Source of the DNA: Nitrospira sp.
GTDB lineage: Bacteria > Nitrospirota > Nitrospiria > Nitrospirales > Nitrospiraceae
DNA length: 64,000 nt
Direction: 5' to 3'
Assembly (NCBI GenBank): GCA_016873455.1
Contig: VGXE01000003.1
Coordinates: 24,738 to 88,737 of the forward strand
A program made the translations under genes and the position numbers. Positions 1-7,194 of the stretch are shown here, piece by piece (within the stretch, counting starts at the first letter, position 1; each line of letters begins with the position of its first letter). The notes beneath the pieces are model-generated. The model worked only from the letters and a program-made list of their open reading frames with translations. It ran no database searches and was not told the origin of the DNA.

Positions 1-2
1 CG

Positions 3-389
3 GAGCGAATTGTGGCGATGAAGGATCCTTATCCCGAAGAAGTGAAGGGAACGGTTGAGGCCGTGACAGCCTATTTGGGAAACCAGCCGACGGCCTTTGC
101 CTATCAGAGCCAGGGGCGGTCGAGTGAGCCGTGGTTGGGGCCGACCGTCGAGGCGATGCTCGAGACATTGCACCAGGCGGGACATCGGCAGGTCTTGGTG
201 GCTCCCATCGGATTCATCTGCGATCATGTGGAAACCCTGTACGATATCGACATTGAATTGAAACACCTCGCCGCTGGGAAAGGCATGCAACTGGAGCGGA
301 TGGCTATGTTGAACGACCAGCCGGCAATGGTTGATACCCTGCTCGATATCCTGGCCACCCACGAATCGTCTCTCTGCCTGCAGTCGTGA
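3..389 (+). CDS. hemH: Ferrochelatase, C-terminal part (5' end outside window)
   Basis: This is the C-terminal portion of ferrochelatase, which inserts ferrous iron into protoporphyrin IX in the last step of heme synthesis. The reading frame is open from the window edge, so the gene begins upstream. The visible residues carry family landmarks: a SSEPWLGP stretch, then APIGFICDHVETLYDID, which matches the conserved segment with the catalytic Glu before the ETL-x-x-ID helix. The stop codon overlaps the GTG start of the next gene by four bases (GTGA), so the two are probably translationally coupled. A protoporphyrinogen oxidase directly downstream supports a heme operon. Only the N-terminal half is missing; nothing suggests a broken gene. 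Confidence 0.9.
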   Translation, partial: ERIVAMKDPYPEEVKGTVEAVTAYLGNQPTAFAYQSQGRSSEPWLGPTVEAMLETLHQAGHRQVLVAPIGFICDHVETLYDIDIELKHLAAGKGMQLERMAMLNDQPAMVDTLLDILATHESSLCLQS

Positions 390-1837
390 GCCGTCCACGT
401 AGAGTCGTCATCGTCGGCGGGGGCATTTCCGGTCTGGCCACCGCCTTTGCCTTGCAGGAACAGGCTGCGGCGAAGGGCCTTTCCCTCGAGTGTACCGTGC
501 TCGAGTCCGGATCCTCGTGGGGCGGAAAGATCGTCACCCATCGCATTGGTGATCTCGTCACCGAAGCCGGTCCGGACTCCTTTCTCTCCCAAAAACATGC
601 CGGCCTCGAACTCTGCGCGAAGCTGGGGCTCACGGATCAGCTCATCAATACGAATGAGACGGGCAAGCGGGCCTTTGTGCTGCACGGCAGTCGGCTCCAT
701 GAATTGCCCGAGGGGCTTGTATCCTTCGTGCCGAGACAGTTGGGACCGTTTCTCCGAAGCGGATTGCTCAGTTGGACGGGCTTGGCGCGGATGGGGTTGG
801 ACGTGCTGATCCCGCGCGGCTCGTCGGATGGCGATGAGTCGTTGGCCTCGTTCTTCCGTCGGCGCTTCGGTCCGCAAGCCTTCGAGCGCGTGCTGGAGCC
901 GTTGATGGCGGGGATCTATGCCGGTGATGCCGAGCAGATGAGCCTCAAGGCCACCTTCCCAAGGTTTTTTGAGCTGGAGCAGCGGTACGGCAGCATCATT
1001 CGAGGAATGACGGCTGAAAAAAAGCAGACGCCGCCGATGTCTTCGAGTGGGCCCAAGCGCACGATGTTTGTCAGTCTGAAAAACGGCCTTGGCGATCTAG
1101 TGACGGCGCTCCAAGCGCGGTTGGAGCAGCAAGGGGTGGAGTGCCGGCTGGGATGCCGCGTTGACGCATTACGGGTACGGTCACATCAGCCAGGCCGATG
1201 GATGTATGACCTGATCCTCAACGAAGGGTCGGCGGTATCTGCAGAACATCTTGTGCTGGCGACGCCGGCCTATGTGTCGGCGGACCTGTTGAGGCCGCTG
1301 ACGCCGATTGCCGGTGGGCTCTTGGAGATGATTCCGTATGCATCAACGGCCACGATTGCGATGGCGTATCCGGCAGAGCTGGTAGCGGGGGCAGTGGAAG
1401 GGTTTGGGTTTATCGTGCCTCGGATTGCAGGCCGCGATCTGATCGCTGCAACCTGGACGTCTCTGAAGTGGCCGCATCGGGCCCCGGCTGGACAAGTGCT
1501 GATCCGTTGTTATGTCGGCGGGGTGGGGCGGGAGGGGGTTCTTCAATTCGACGATGCCAAGCTGGTGGCCACAGTCCGTGCCGAGCTCACGGCGCTGTGT
1601 GGGATTGCTGCCGAACCTAGTTACGTCGAGGTGAACCGGTGGTGGAAAGCCATGCCGCAATATACGCTGGGACATCTGAATCGGCTGGATCAATTGGACG
1701 CAGCCCTCAGCCGTTATCCCGGACTGGTTCTCACCGGCGCGGGGTATCGAGGCGTCGGTATCCCCGATTGTATTCGAGACGGAGCGCTCGCCGCAGCCAA
1801 GATCATACAAGACGTGGCTGGCACGCATCCCGCCTGA
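386..1837 (+). CDS. hemY: Protoporphyrinogen oxidase (HemY type)
   Basis: A 483-residue FAD enzyme that oxidises protoporphyrinogen IX to protoporphyrin IX, supplying the substrate of the ferrochelatase encoded just upstream. The N-terminus has a dinucleotide-binding GGGISG at residues 11-16. The C-terminus has a TGAGYRGVGIPDC segment typical of the FAD-closing motif of this family. Length is normal for the oxygen-dependent HemY/PPOX family. Translation starts at GTG inside the hemH stop region (four-base overlap), so coupling is likely. In family nomenclature it is called hemY, or hemG in some genomes. The gene ends 37 bases before a convergent flavoprotein gene, with no clear terminator hairpin between them. 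Confidence 0.92.
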   Translation: MSRPRRVVIVGGGISGLATAFALQEQAAAKGLSLECTVLESGSSWGGKIVTHRIGDLVTEAGPDSFLSQKHAGLELCAKLGLTDQLINTNETGKRAFVLHGSRLHELPEGLVSFVPRQLGPFLRSGLLSWTGLARMGLDVLIPRGSSDGDESLASFFRRRFGPQAFERVLEPLMAGIYAGDAEQMSLKATFPRFFELEQRYGSIIRGMTAEKKQTPPMSSSGPKRTMFVSLKNGLGDLVTALQARLEQQGVECRLGCRVDALRVRSHQPGRWMYDLILNEGSAVSAEHLVLATPAYVSADLLRPLTPIAGGLLEMIPYASTATIAMAYPAELVAGAVEGFGFIVPRIAGRDLIAATWTSLKWPHRAPAGQVLIRCYVGGVGREGVLQFDDAKLVATVRAELTALCGIAAEPSYVEVNRWWKAMPQYTLGHLNRLDQLDAALSRYPGLVLTGAGYRGVGIPDCIRDGALAAAKIIQDVAGTHPA

Positions 1838-1874
1838 CCGGACAGACGGGACGAAATGAGGCATACGCCTTCCG

Positions 1875-2603
1875 CTAGGGGAGAATGATCGCCTGTTCCG
1901 GGTAACCGAGTTCCTTTAGTGTGGTCTCTAGCGTATCGACCATGGGCGGGGGACCGCAAAGAAACACGCAGGTGTCGGGTCCTGGCGGAGGTAGGTGTCG
2001 ACGTAATACATCAGGCGTCACCCGTCCGGTTCCGTGTGTCCATGCTGTCGGAGGCTGTTCTAACACGTGGTGGCAATGAAAGTTCCGATATTCTCTAATG
2101 TCTTGCTCCCATTCCTGCCGACAAATGATGTCCGTTTCGGTCTTGTTGGCAAAAATCAAAAATAGCTCCGCATCGATCCGCTGTGTGAGGATCCAGCGGA
2201 TGATGGAAATCATCGGGGTGATGCCGGTGCCTCCCGCTACAAAACCCACGCGCGTTGCCATCCCGTCCACCCAATGACCTCCGGGGTTCGGTCCGCTCAT
2301 GAGCACGGTATCCCCGAGGCGCTGATTGTGGAGATACTTGGAGACTACCCCTGATTCATAGCGCTTGACCGTCAGGTCGAAGAAGCCGGTTGAACCCGGC
2401 AATGATGACGGAGTGTAGGCGCGTTTAATCGTTTTGCCGTCGAGCGTTGCGTGGACATACAAAAAATCGCCAGGCAACATGTCCAGTGTGGCATCGGCGG
2501 GAAGTGCAAAACGGAAGGTCTTGGTGTCGTGTGTGTCGGGTTCGATCGCGCTAAGTATGTAGGGGGTCGGCGCCTTAGTCTTGATACGAATGGCAGAGTT
2601 CAT
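1875..2603 (-). CDS. Ferredoxin-NAD(P) reductase-like FAD oxidoreductase
   Basis: A 242-residue flavoprotein of the ferredoxin-NADP reductase superfamily. The FAD-binding RAYTPSS motif is at residues 61-67, the nucleotide-binding GGTGITP at 124-130 and the CGPPPM signature at 216-221. It has no extra domain: no 2Fe-2S ferredoxin, globin or cytochrome part. It would therefore pass electrons between NAD(P)H and a separate partner such as a ferredoxin or cytochrome b5-like protein; the partner cannot be read from the sequence. It resembles the reductase core of cytochrome-b5-reductase and nitrate-reductase-type enzymes. It lies 11 bases downstream of the Sel1-repeat gene on the same strand, so the two likely share a transcript. 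Confidence 0.82.
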   Translation of the reverse strand: MNSAIRIKTKAPTPYILSAIEPDTHDTKTFRFALPADATLDMLPGDFLYVHATLDGKTIKRAYTPSSLPGSTGFFDLTVKRYESGVVSKYLHNQRLGDTVLMSGPNPGGHWVDGMATRVGFVAGGTGITPMISIIRWILTQRIDAELFLIFANKTETDIICRQEWEQDIREYRNFHCHHVLEQPPTAWTHGTGRVTPDVLRRHLPPPGPDTCVFLCGPPPMVDTLETTLKELGYPEQAIILP

Positions 2604-2614
2604 CGGCGGGAGAC

Positions 2615-3505
2615 TTATGTCTGCCCCCGCTTCACTGGGACAATCATTGGTGGGCTAGGATCGGCAGGACGGTCCTTGTTCAGGCTCGCGAGGACCGGAC
2701 CGGCTGCCGGGATTTGATGGGCCACAGCCTGTGTCAGCCAGTTTCTGGACTCGTCTTTGTCCTGTGCCACACCACGTCCAAAGGCGTACATGACTCCGAG
2801 GACGTACATCGCTTTGCCATTGCCGCTCAATGCCAAACGCCGCAGGCCGTCGGAGGATTTCATATACCAACTTATGGACTCTGACGAATGCGATCCGTTC
2901 TGCTGAGCATAAAATCGGCCGAGGCGGTATTGGGCAAATGCATCTCCTTGTTCGGCTAAGACTAAATCCGGATTGGTCTGTGCGGGAGCCTGGTTTGTGA
3001 CAGGTGGTGGATCAATCACGCTCGCAGCGGCGTCGCTCTCATGGGAGGATGCCACGACCTGGTTTACGGTGTCATTGTTGGGACTGGCCGGGGGAGTCAT
3101 CGTGGTTTGGGCCGCCGGGGGTTGTGCTGGAGGCTGCTCGATCGGACGTTTGGGAGAAGGTGTCGCAACAGCTGGCATTGCAACACGTGATTGGGACGAG
3201 GGTACGCGCTTGCGTACTTCCGGTACAGCCCGTTGACTTACGAGCACTTCCGTTCGAGGGGAGGGGACGGCGGCGACGATCTGTGCCGCTTGGGTACAAT
3301 CGCGTCTCAGGGAAGAAGCGTTGTCGTGGTCAGCACTGGGCTGGCAATCGCGGCTGCGGTCAGATGACGGAAGCCAGAAATTGAGCGACGACACACCACC
3401 GATGACGGAGAGGATGAGGAAAGCCCACTTTGCCAACCGACGTTTCAAAAGCGCACGATCGCTTGGAGGTACCTGTACGAGTCCTGGATAGCCCGGCTTG
3501 GCCAT
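2615..3505 (-). CDS. Single-pass membrane protein with Sel1-like repeats
   Basis: A 296-residue protein with a basic N-terminus and one predicted membrane segment at about residues 27-44. A long low-complexity Pro/Ala/Gln/Thr linker follows, then a C-terminal domain from about residue 180. That domain carries helical repeats of the Sel1/TPR type (AEQGDAFAQYRLGRFYAQQ, GKAMYVLGVMYAFGRGV). Sel1 repeats usually mediate protein-protein contacts in the periplasm or at the envelope. The linker would hold the repeat domain away from the inner membrane. It precedes the flavoprotein gene by 11 bases in the same direction, but a functional link is only an inference. An extended -10 promoter lies just upstream (3532-3560). 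Confidence 0.72.
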   Translation of the reverse strand: MAKPGYPGLVQVPPSDRALLKRRLAKWAFLILSVIGGVSSLNFWLPSSDRSRDCQPSADHDNASSLRRDCTQAAQIVAAVPSPRTEVLVSQRAVPEVRKRVPSSQSRVAMPAVATPSPKRPIEQPPAQPPAAQTTMTPPASPNNDTVNQVVASSHESDAAASVIDPPPVTNQAPAQTNPDLVLAEQGDAFAQYRLGRFYAQQNGSHSSESISWYMKSSDGLRRLALSGNGKAMYVLGVMYAFGRGVAQDKDESRNWLTQAVAHQIPAAGPVLASLNKDRPADPSPPMIVPVKRGQT

Positions 3506-3531
3506 GCCTATTCCCCATAGAATTCCTTCGT

Positions 3532-3560
3532 AGTATAGCAGGGTGTGTGGGGTCTGTCTC
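3532..3560 (-). promoter_or_regulatory. Extended -10 sigma-70-type promoter for the Sel1/flavoprotein operon
   Basis: On the minus strand there is TGC-TATACT (extended -10; TATACT at 3537-3532), with GAGACA (3560-3555) 17 bases upstream as a weak -35. It points at the Sel1 gene start at 3505. Assigned by pattern only. Confidence 0.5.
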
Positions 3561-3681
3561 GTATTTCCACGGAGGATGTCAACCCGTCCACCAGCCGCGA
3601 ACTCCCCTTGTTCTCCCCGGTAGCTGGGGCCTATAGTAGGACCGTGCAGCCGTTGGTTTTGTCCGTCAGGGAGCCTGTACT

Positions 3682-4089
3682 ATGGACCATACACTCACGA
3701 TTTCCGAACCCAGTGGGCCATTTCGAGAACCTCGAGAGCCGGTCTTTTCCTATGACTATGCGATTCAGCGCCCAACATGGGCCACGCCGCATGGGGTTCG
3801 AGTGAAAGTGTCGATTCCTGGTGAGTTGGAGATCCTGAAGATCAAATTAATGGACCAACCCTCCGGATCTCCGGGGCAGCAATTGATTGTCGGCAATGTT
3901 CTCTCGCGCAAAATCGCAGATTGGAAGCTGCAGATTGCCGAGGCGGAAGGTCTGTTGGCTGAACGGCGCGATGTCAAGATCGAACCCTATACCGGTGCCT
4001 TGGCTCATCTGTTTCCCAAGCTCGCCCTGTTGTTCGAAACCGATAAACTTCTGGTGCGTGAAGAGATTCGAAGGCGCATCGGTCTTTGA
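3682..4089 (+). CDS. Conserved-looking hypothetical protein, 135 aa
   Basis: I do not recognise this family. The product is a soluble 135-residue protein without signal peptide or membrane segment. The first 35 residues are Pro-rich and probably extended. Residues 40-135 alternate strands and helices (VRVKVSIPGELEILKIKL, then IADWKLQIAEAEGLL). The start at ATG 3682 is supported by a GGGAG Shine-Dalgarno sequence eight bases upstream. Codon usage looks like that of its neighbours. It stands alone between a leftward operon and a 303-base non-coding stretch, so context offers no function. Confidence 0.6.
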   Translation: MDHTLTISEPSGPFREPREPVFSYDYAIQRPTWATPHGVRVKVSIPGELEILKIKLMDQPSGSPGQQLIVGNVLSRKIADWKLQIAEAEGLLAERRDVKIEPYTGALAHLFPKLALLFETDKLLVREEIRRRIGL

Positions 4090-4392
4090 ATGTTTCTGAT
4101 GGTTTGTCGGCCCGTGACGAGAGCGTTGTTCCCGCATCCTGTCAAAAAATCCATCCTCCAGTGGCCCACAATTGCTGTGGATAGCCCTGTGTATAAGCGA
4201 CTCTCAAGAGACAAATCACCACGATTGAGTGGGTGCTGAGCAACTTGCCCATAATTTCATCATTGTGGCGGAGCAATCTTGCTCCCCCATAGCTTGTGGG
4301 CAGGGATTCCCCTAGGGCCGTCTTACTGTAGGGAAAAACATTTTGGTGCGTGCCGCGTCGATTCTGCCGGTTTGGAACGCGGGGAGGGGCGG
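4090..4392. other. Intergenic stretch with two DnaA-box-like sites
   Basis: No convincing gene in these 303 bases between convergent genes. It contains two same-strand nine-base sites close to the DnaA-box consensus: TGTGGATAG at 4176-4184 and TGTGTATAA at 4188-4196, with start positions 12 bases apart. An imperfect inverted repeat around CCACAATTGCTGTGG precedes them. No AT-rich unwinding region or replication gene is nearby, so I do not call an origin. Confidence 0.4.
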
Positions 4393-5010
4393 TTAGAAAA
4401 TTCGGCGAAAATGCCTGGAGTGGACTCCTGATTCATCGGCGAAGCCGAGTGATCCGTTGTCTGGATTGCCGGTGTCATTGAGATCGATACGATAATGGGC
4501 GCGAACTTCCTCCATAGCGGTTTCAAATGGGATGGCACCGGGATAGAGTGTGCCGGGTGCATGCGCGCCACGCGTTAAGGTGCGGAGGGTCTCCGCCTCC
4601 GCGAATCGTTTGTCTGAGAAAATATAAATGTCCGCGATCGCGTGGTCGCCCAGCTTGTGCCCTGGCGTCGTAGCAGGGATCTGCTCGCTGAGAGTGCCGG
4701 CCAGTCGATCCTGTTTCAATCGCTTCAAGAGGGCCACAATCTGACTGTCTGTTGCCTGTTGAGGTACGACCAGCCCGACGGCATTCATCTCCAGAATCGT
4801 AGTCTGGACTTTGAAAATGACAGGGGCTGCTTCCGGATCTTCGATGACCGACACTGTGGGGCCTTCCGTGCCGGCGGCCTGTTTATTACGTGAGCTTGGG
4901 ACGATCATCGCGACGAACAACCACAACCCGATCAAGATGCCAAAGACGACGACCAACGGATGCAGCCCGGCGCGCTTGCCTTCTTGGTACGGCCCTTGAT
5001 TGTCACTCAT
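4393..5010 (-). CDS. Single-pass membrane protein of unknown function
   Basis: A 205-residue protein with a short hydrophilic N-terminus and one strong membrane segment at about residues 18-36 (LVVVFGILIGLWLFVAMIV). The remaining ~165 residues are hydrophilic and probably periplasmic. I do not recognise the soluble domain. Its start overlaps the mazG stop codon by four bases (ATGA), which implies translational coupling and co-expression with mazG, but MazG is cytosolic and no functional connection is evident. The C-terminal end is rich in Asp, Gly, His and Arg and looks disordered. Confidence 0.65.
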   Translation of the reverse strand: MSDNQGPYQEGKRAGLHPLVVVFGILIGLWLFVAMIVPSSRNKQAAGTEGPTVSVIEDPEAAPVIFKVQTTILEMNAVGLVVPQQATDSQIVALLKRLKQDRLAGTLSEQIPATTPGHKLGDHAIADIYIFSDKRFAEAETLRTLTRGAHAPGTLYPGAIPFETAMEEVRAHYRIDLNDTGNPDNGSLGFADESGVHSRHFRRIF

Positions 5011-5879
5011 GAATGGACGTCCTTCTTCGGAGCAGCCGTGTCGGGGTGAAGGCGCCGCTTGGCTTCTTCCCAGAGGAGATCCATGTCAGCTAAGGTCATG
5101 TCCGGCAATGTCCTGCCTTGCTCAGCGGCCTGAGCCTCCACGAGATGAAACCGATCAATGAAGCGATTGGTCGAGCGGCGGAGCGCCTCTTCGGGATTCA
5201 CTTTCACGAAGCGGGCGAGGTTGACCAAGGAAAAAAGGATGTCGCCTAACTCCGCTTCGATTTCTGATTGCCCGCTCAGGTGGTCTGAAGAATCCCCTGT
5301 TCCAGCCTGAGCCAGTGCTTCTTTCAGCTCTTCGACTTCCTCCGTCACTTTGTCGAAAATCTGTGCGCGCCCTGCCACATTGTGAGGCCAATCGAATCCC
5401 ACTCGAGCAGCTCTGGCTTGTGTTTGATAGGCACGGAGCAGGGCGGGCAAGGTTTTGGGGACACCATCCAGGGCAGACTGCTTGTTCCCGGCTGCGGTCC
5501 GCTCAGCCTGTTTGATCACTTCCCACTGGCTCAATACCTGTTCGCCATTGGCGAGGGGAGTGCCCCCTGGGTCTGTTCCAAAGACATGGGGATGCCTGCG
5601 GATGAGTTTCTCAGCGAGGGTGTCCAGCACATCGTCAACAGTAAAGGTGCCGGCCTCCGCGGCAATCTGGCCGTGGAAGATGACTTGTAAGAGCACGTCA
5701 CCAAGTTCTTCCCGTAACTTGGCCGTATCGCCCTGATCGATTGTCTCCAAGACTTCGTAGGTTTCTTCGAGCAGGTACGGCTTTAGCGATTCGTGAGTCT
5801 GTTTCCGATCCCACGGACACCCGTTCACGGCACGCAGCGCCGCCATGATCTCGACTAATTTGGTGAATCGTTCCGACAT
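5007..5879 (-). CDS. mazG: Nucleoside triphosphate pyrophosphohydrolase MazG
   Basis: MazG hydrolyses nucleoside triphosphates to monophosphate and pyrophosphate, a house-cleaning or stringent-response-modulating activity. The product has two tandem MazG domains. The first holds the Mg-binding pattern LLEETYEV (about 36-43) and EELGD (57-61). The second repeats it around EIEAELGDILFSLVNLARF near residue 210-225. The sequence NGCPWDRKQTHESLKPYLLEE is a family hallmark. I place the start at ATG 5879 because homology begins with SERFTKLVEIM; a longer frame opens at 5918 without a better ribosome site. The length of 290 residues is close to the usual ~265. It is coupled to the downstream membrane protein gene. 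Confidence 0.9.
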   Translation of the reverse strand: MSERFTKLVEIMAALRAVNGCPWDRKQTHESLKPYLLEETYEVLETIDQGDTAKLREELGDVLLQVIFHGQIAAEAGTFTVDDVLDTLAEKLIRRHPHVFGTDPGGTPLANGEQVLSQWEVIKQAERTAAGNKQSALDGVPKTLPALLRAYQTQARAARVGFDWPHNVAGRAQIFDKVTEEVEELKEALAQAGTGDSSDHLSGQSEIEAELGDILFSLVNLARFVKVNPEEALRRSTNRFIDRFHLVEAQAAEQGRTLPDMTLADMDLLWEEAKRRLHPDTAAPKKDVHS

Positions 5880-6147
5880 CAGGCCGCCACTGTATACCGA
5901 GGGCGGTTGCTGCTTCAATGGCGTCTGGTCTCTATGCGAATTGTCTCTACCCTGTCGTGTGGGGGTATCAGGTAGAGTCCGGACAGCCAGTCCTCAAGCA
6001 AAGTGAATGCCGTCCCGCCTCATTCCTTGCTCCATCTGAATTGTTCTGTGTTCCTCTGTTGGAAACGACAAAAATCTTTGAAGAATGTCATCCCGCGGCC
6101 ATACTATGCAGCGTGCGTCGTTAAGCAAGTGATTGCACAGAGGAAGC

Positions 6148-6555
6148 ATGATTGGTCCAGCCAAAATCGTCGTGCGGTATGCCAGCGGCAAGATGCTGAA
6201 GGGCTACTCGCAGGATTTTTCCCCTACATCTCTGAATTTTCACGTCAGGCGTAATGAAGGCGCTGGGTCCGAACCCGGGCAACTCGTGTCGCTGCGCGAT
6301 CTTAAAGCGGTTTTCTTCGTCCGAGATTTTTCCGGGAATAGTACCTACGATGAGCAGAAGATGTTTATGGCCGGCAAGGCTCTCTCCGGGAAGAAAATAG
6401 AAGTGACGTTCAACGACGGGGAAGTCCTGGTGGGGACGACCATGGGATATGATGCCCAACGCCTTGGATTCTTTCTCTTTCCTGCCGACGATCAAGCCAA
6501 CAATACTCGAATGTTCGTGGTGATGGCCGCGGTCAAGACCGTCCGGTTTCTCTAG
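6148..6555 (+). CDS. Small conserved protein with two similar beta-rich halves
   Basis: A 135-residue soluble protein starting at ATG 6148, which has a good AGAGGAAG ribosome site. It appears internally duplicated. IVVRYASGKMLKGYSQDF in the first half resembles IEVTFNDGEVLVGTTMGYD in the second; both have the pattern V-x-aromatic-x-(S/D/N)-G-x-x-L-x-G followed by a (L/I)-x-F segment. That is reminiscent of small Sm-like or PilZ-like beta barrels, and I believe it falls in a domain of unknown function found in several phyla (DUF6982-like). This attribution is tentative. Neighbours downstream are a DUF1844-type protein and the NtrYX pair. Confidence 0.62.
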   Translation: MIGPAKIVVRYASGKMLKGYSQDFSPTSLNFHVRRNEGAGSEPGQLVSLRDLKAVFFVRDFSGNSTYDEQKMFMAGKALSGKKIEVTFNDGEVLVGTTMGYDAQRLGFFLFPADDQANNTRMFVVMAAVKTVRFL

Positions 6556-6654
6556 AGTCCTCATTCCTCTCTTACTTCAATGACTGCGGCTTGCGAGCCG
6601 GTAGGCCCTATGGTAGGGTACCGCCACGTTGCGGTGAATATTCAGAGGTGGGGC

Positions 6655-7050
6655 ATGGCGGAGCAGGAACAAGGCTTTGTCGTTCGGGATCGACGGGCGA
6701 GTGGGGGGGCAGATGCCGCGCCGACACCGGCCGCTCCGGCCCAACAGTCGCCGTCTGATGCTGCCTCACCGGTCGAGGCCTCCCATCATGAAGACCATCC
6801 ACTCTCCGTCACCTTTGCTTCCTTTGTTATCTCTCTTGGTTCGTCTTCCCTGATGCTGATGGGGGAACAGCTGGACCCTCGCCAGGCTGCGTTACCGGTC
6901 AATCTTCCTCAGGCCAAGGAAATCATCGATCTGCTGTCTGTTTTGGAAGAGAAGACGAAGGGTAATCTTACTGCAGAAGAGCAGACGGTCTTGCGGGACA
7001 TGCTCTATGCACTCCGCATGAAGTATGTCGTTCTTGCCTCGCCAAAGTAG
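6655..7050 (+). CDS. DUF1844-type small protein
   Basis: A 131-residue protein. The first ~60 residues are low-complexity (Ala, Pro, Ser, Gln rich). The C-terminal ~75 residues match the DUF1844 pattern: VTFASFVISLGSSSLMLMGE, then NLPQAKEIIDLLSVLEEKTKGNLTAEEQ. DUF1844 proteins are widespread in deltaproteobacteria, Nitrospirota and Planctomycetes, and their function is unknown. The start at ATG 6655 has an AGAGG ribosome site eight bases upstream. The frame is open further upstream but without support. The gene lies 145 bases before the NtrY-like kinase on the same strand. Confidence 0.75.
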   Translation: MAEQEQGFVVRDRRASGGADAAPTPAAPAQQSPSDAASPVEASHHEDHPLSVTFASFVISLGSSSLMLMGEQLDPRQAALPVNLPQAKEIIDLLSVLEEKTKGNLTAEEQTVLRDMLYALRMKYVVLASPK

Positions 7051-7194
7051 ACGTCTTGTCCCCCTCCCATCCACAGGGGGTTCTATTTCCAGTAAGGGGC
7101 GATCATGGCCGGACAGTCTTTGAGTCGGCCTGTAATTCCGTTATAGTGTGCAGGGGTGTCTGCGCAGAATTGAGAGTCTGGAGAGGCCGCTCGT

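Noticed and set aside
224..877. 217-residue frame on the minus strand
   Set aside because: Lies entirely opposite hemH/hemY and shows no domain; it is a by-product of GC-rich coding on the other strand.
4090..4392. Replication origin
   Set aside because: Two DnaA-like boxes are not enough; there is no AT-rich unwinding element and no dnaA, dnaN or parAB nearby.
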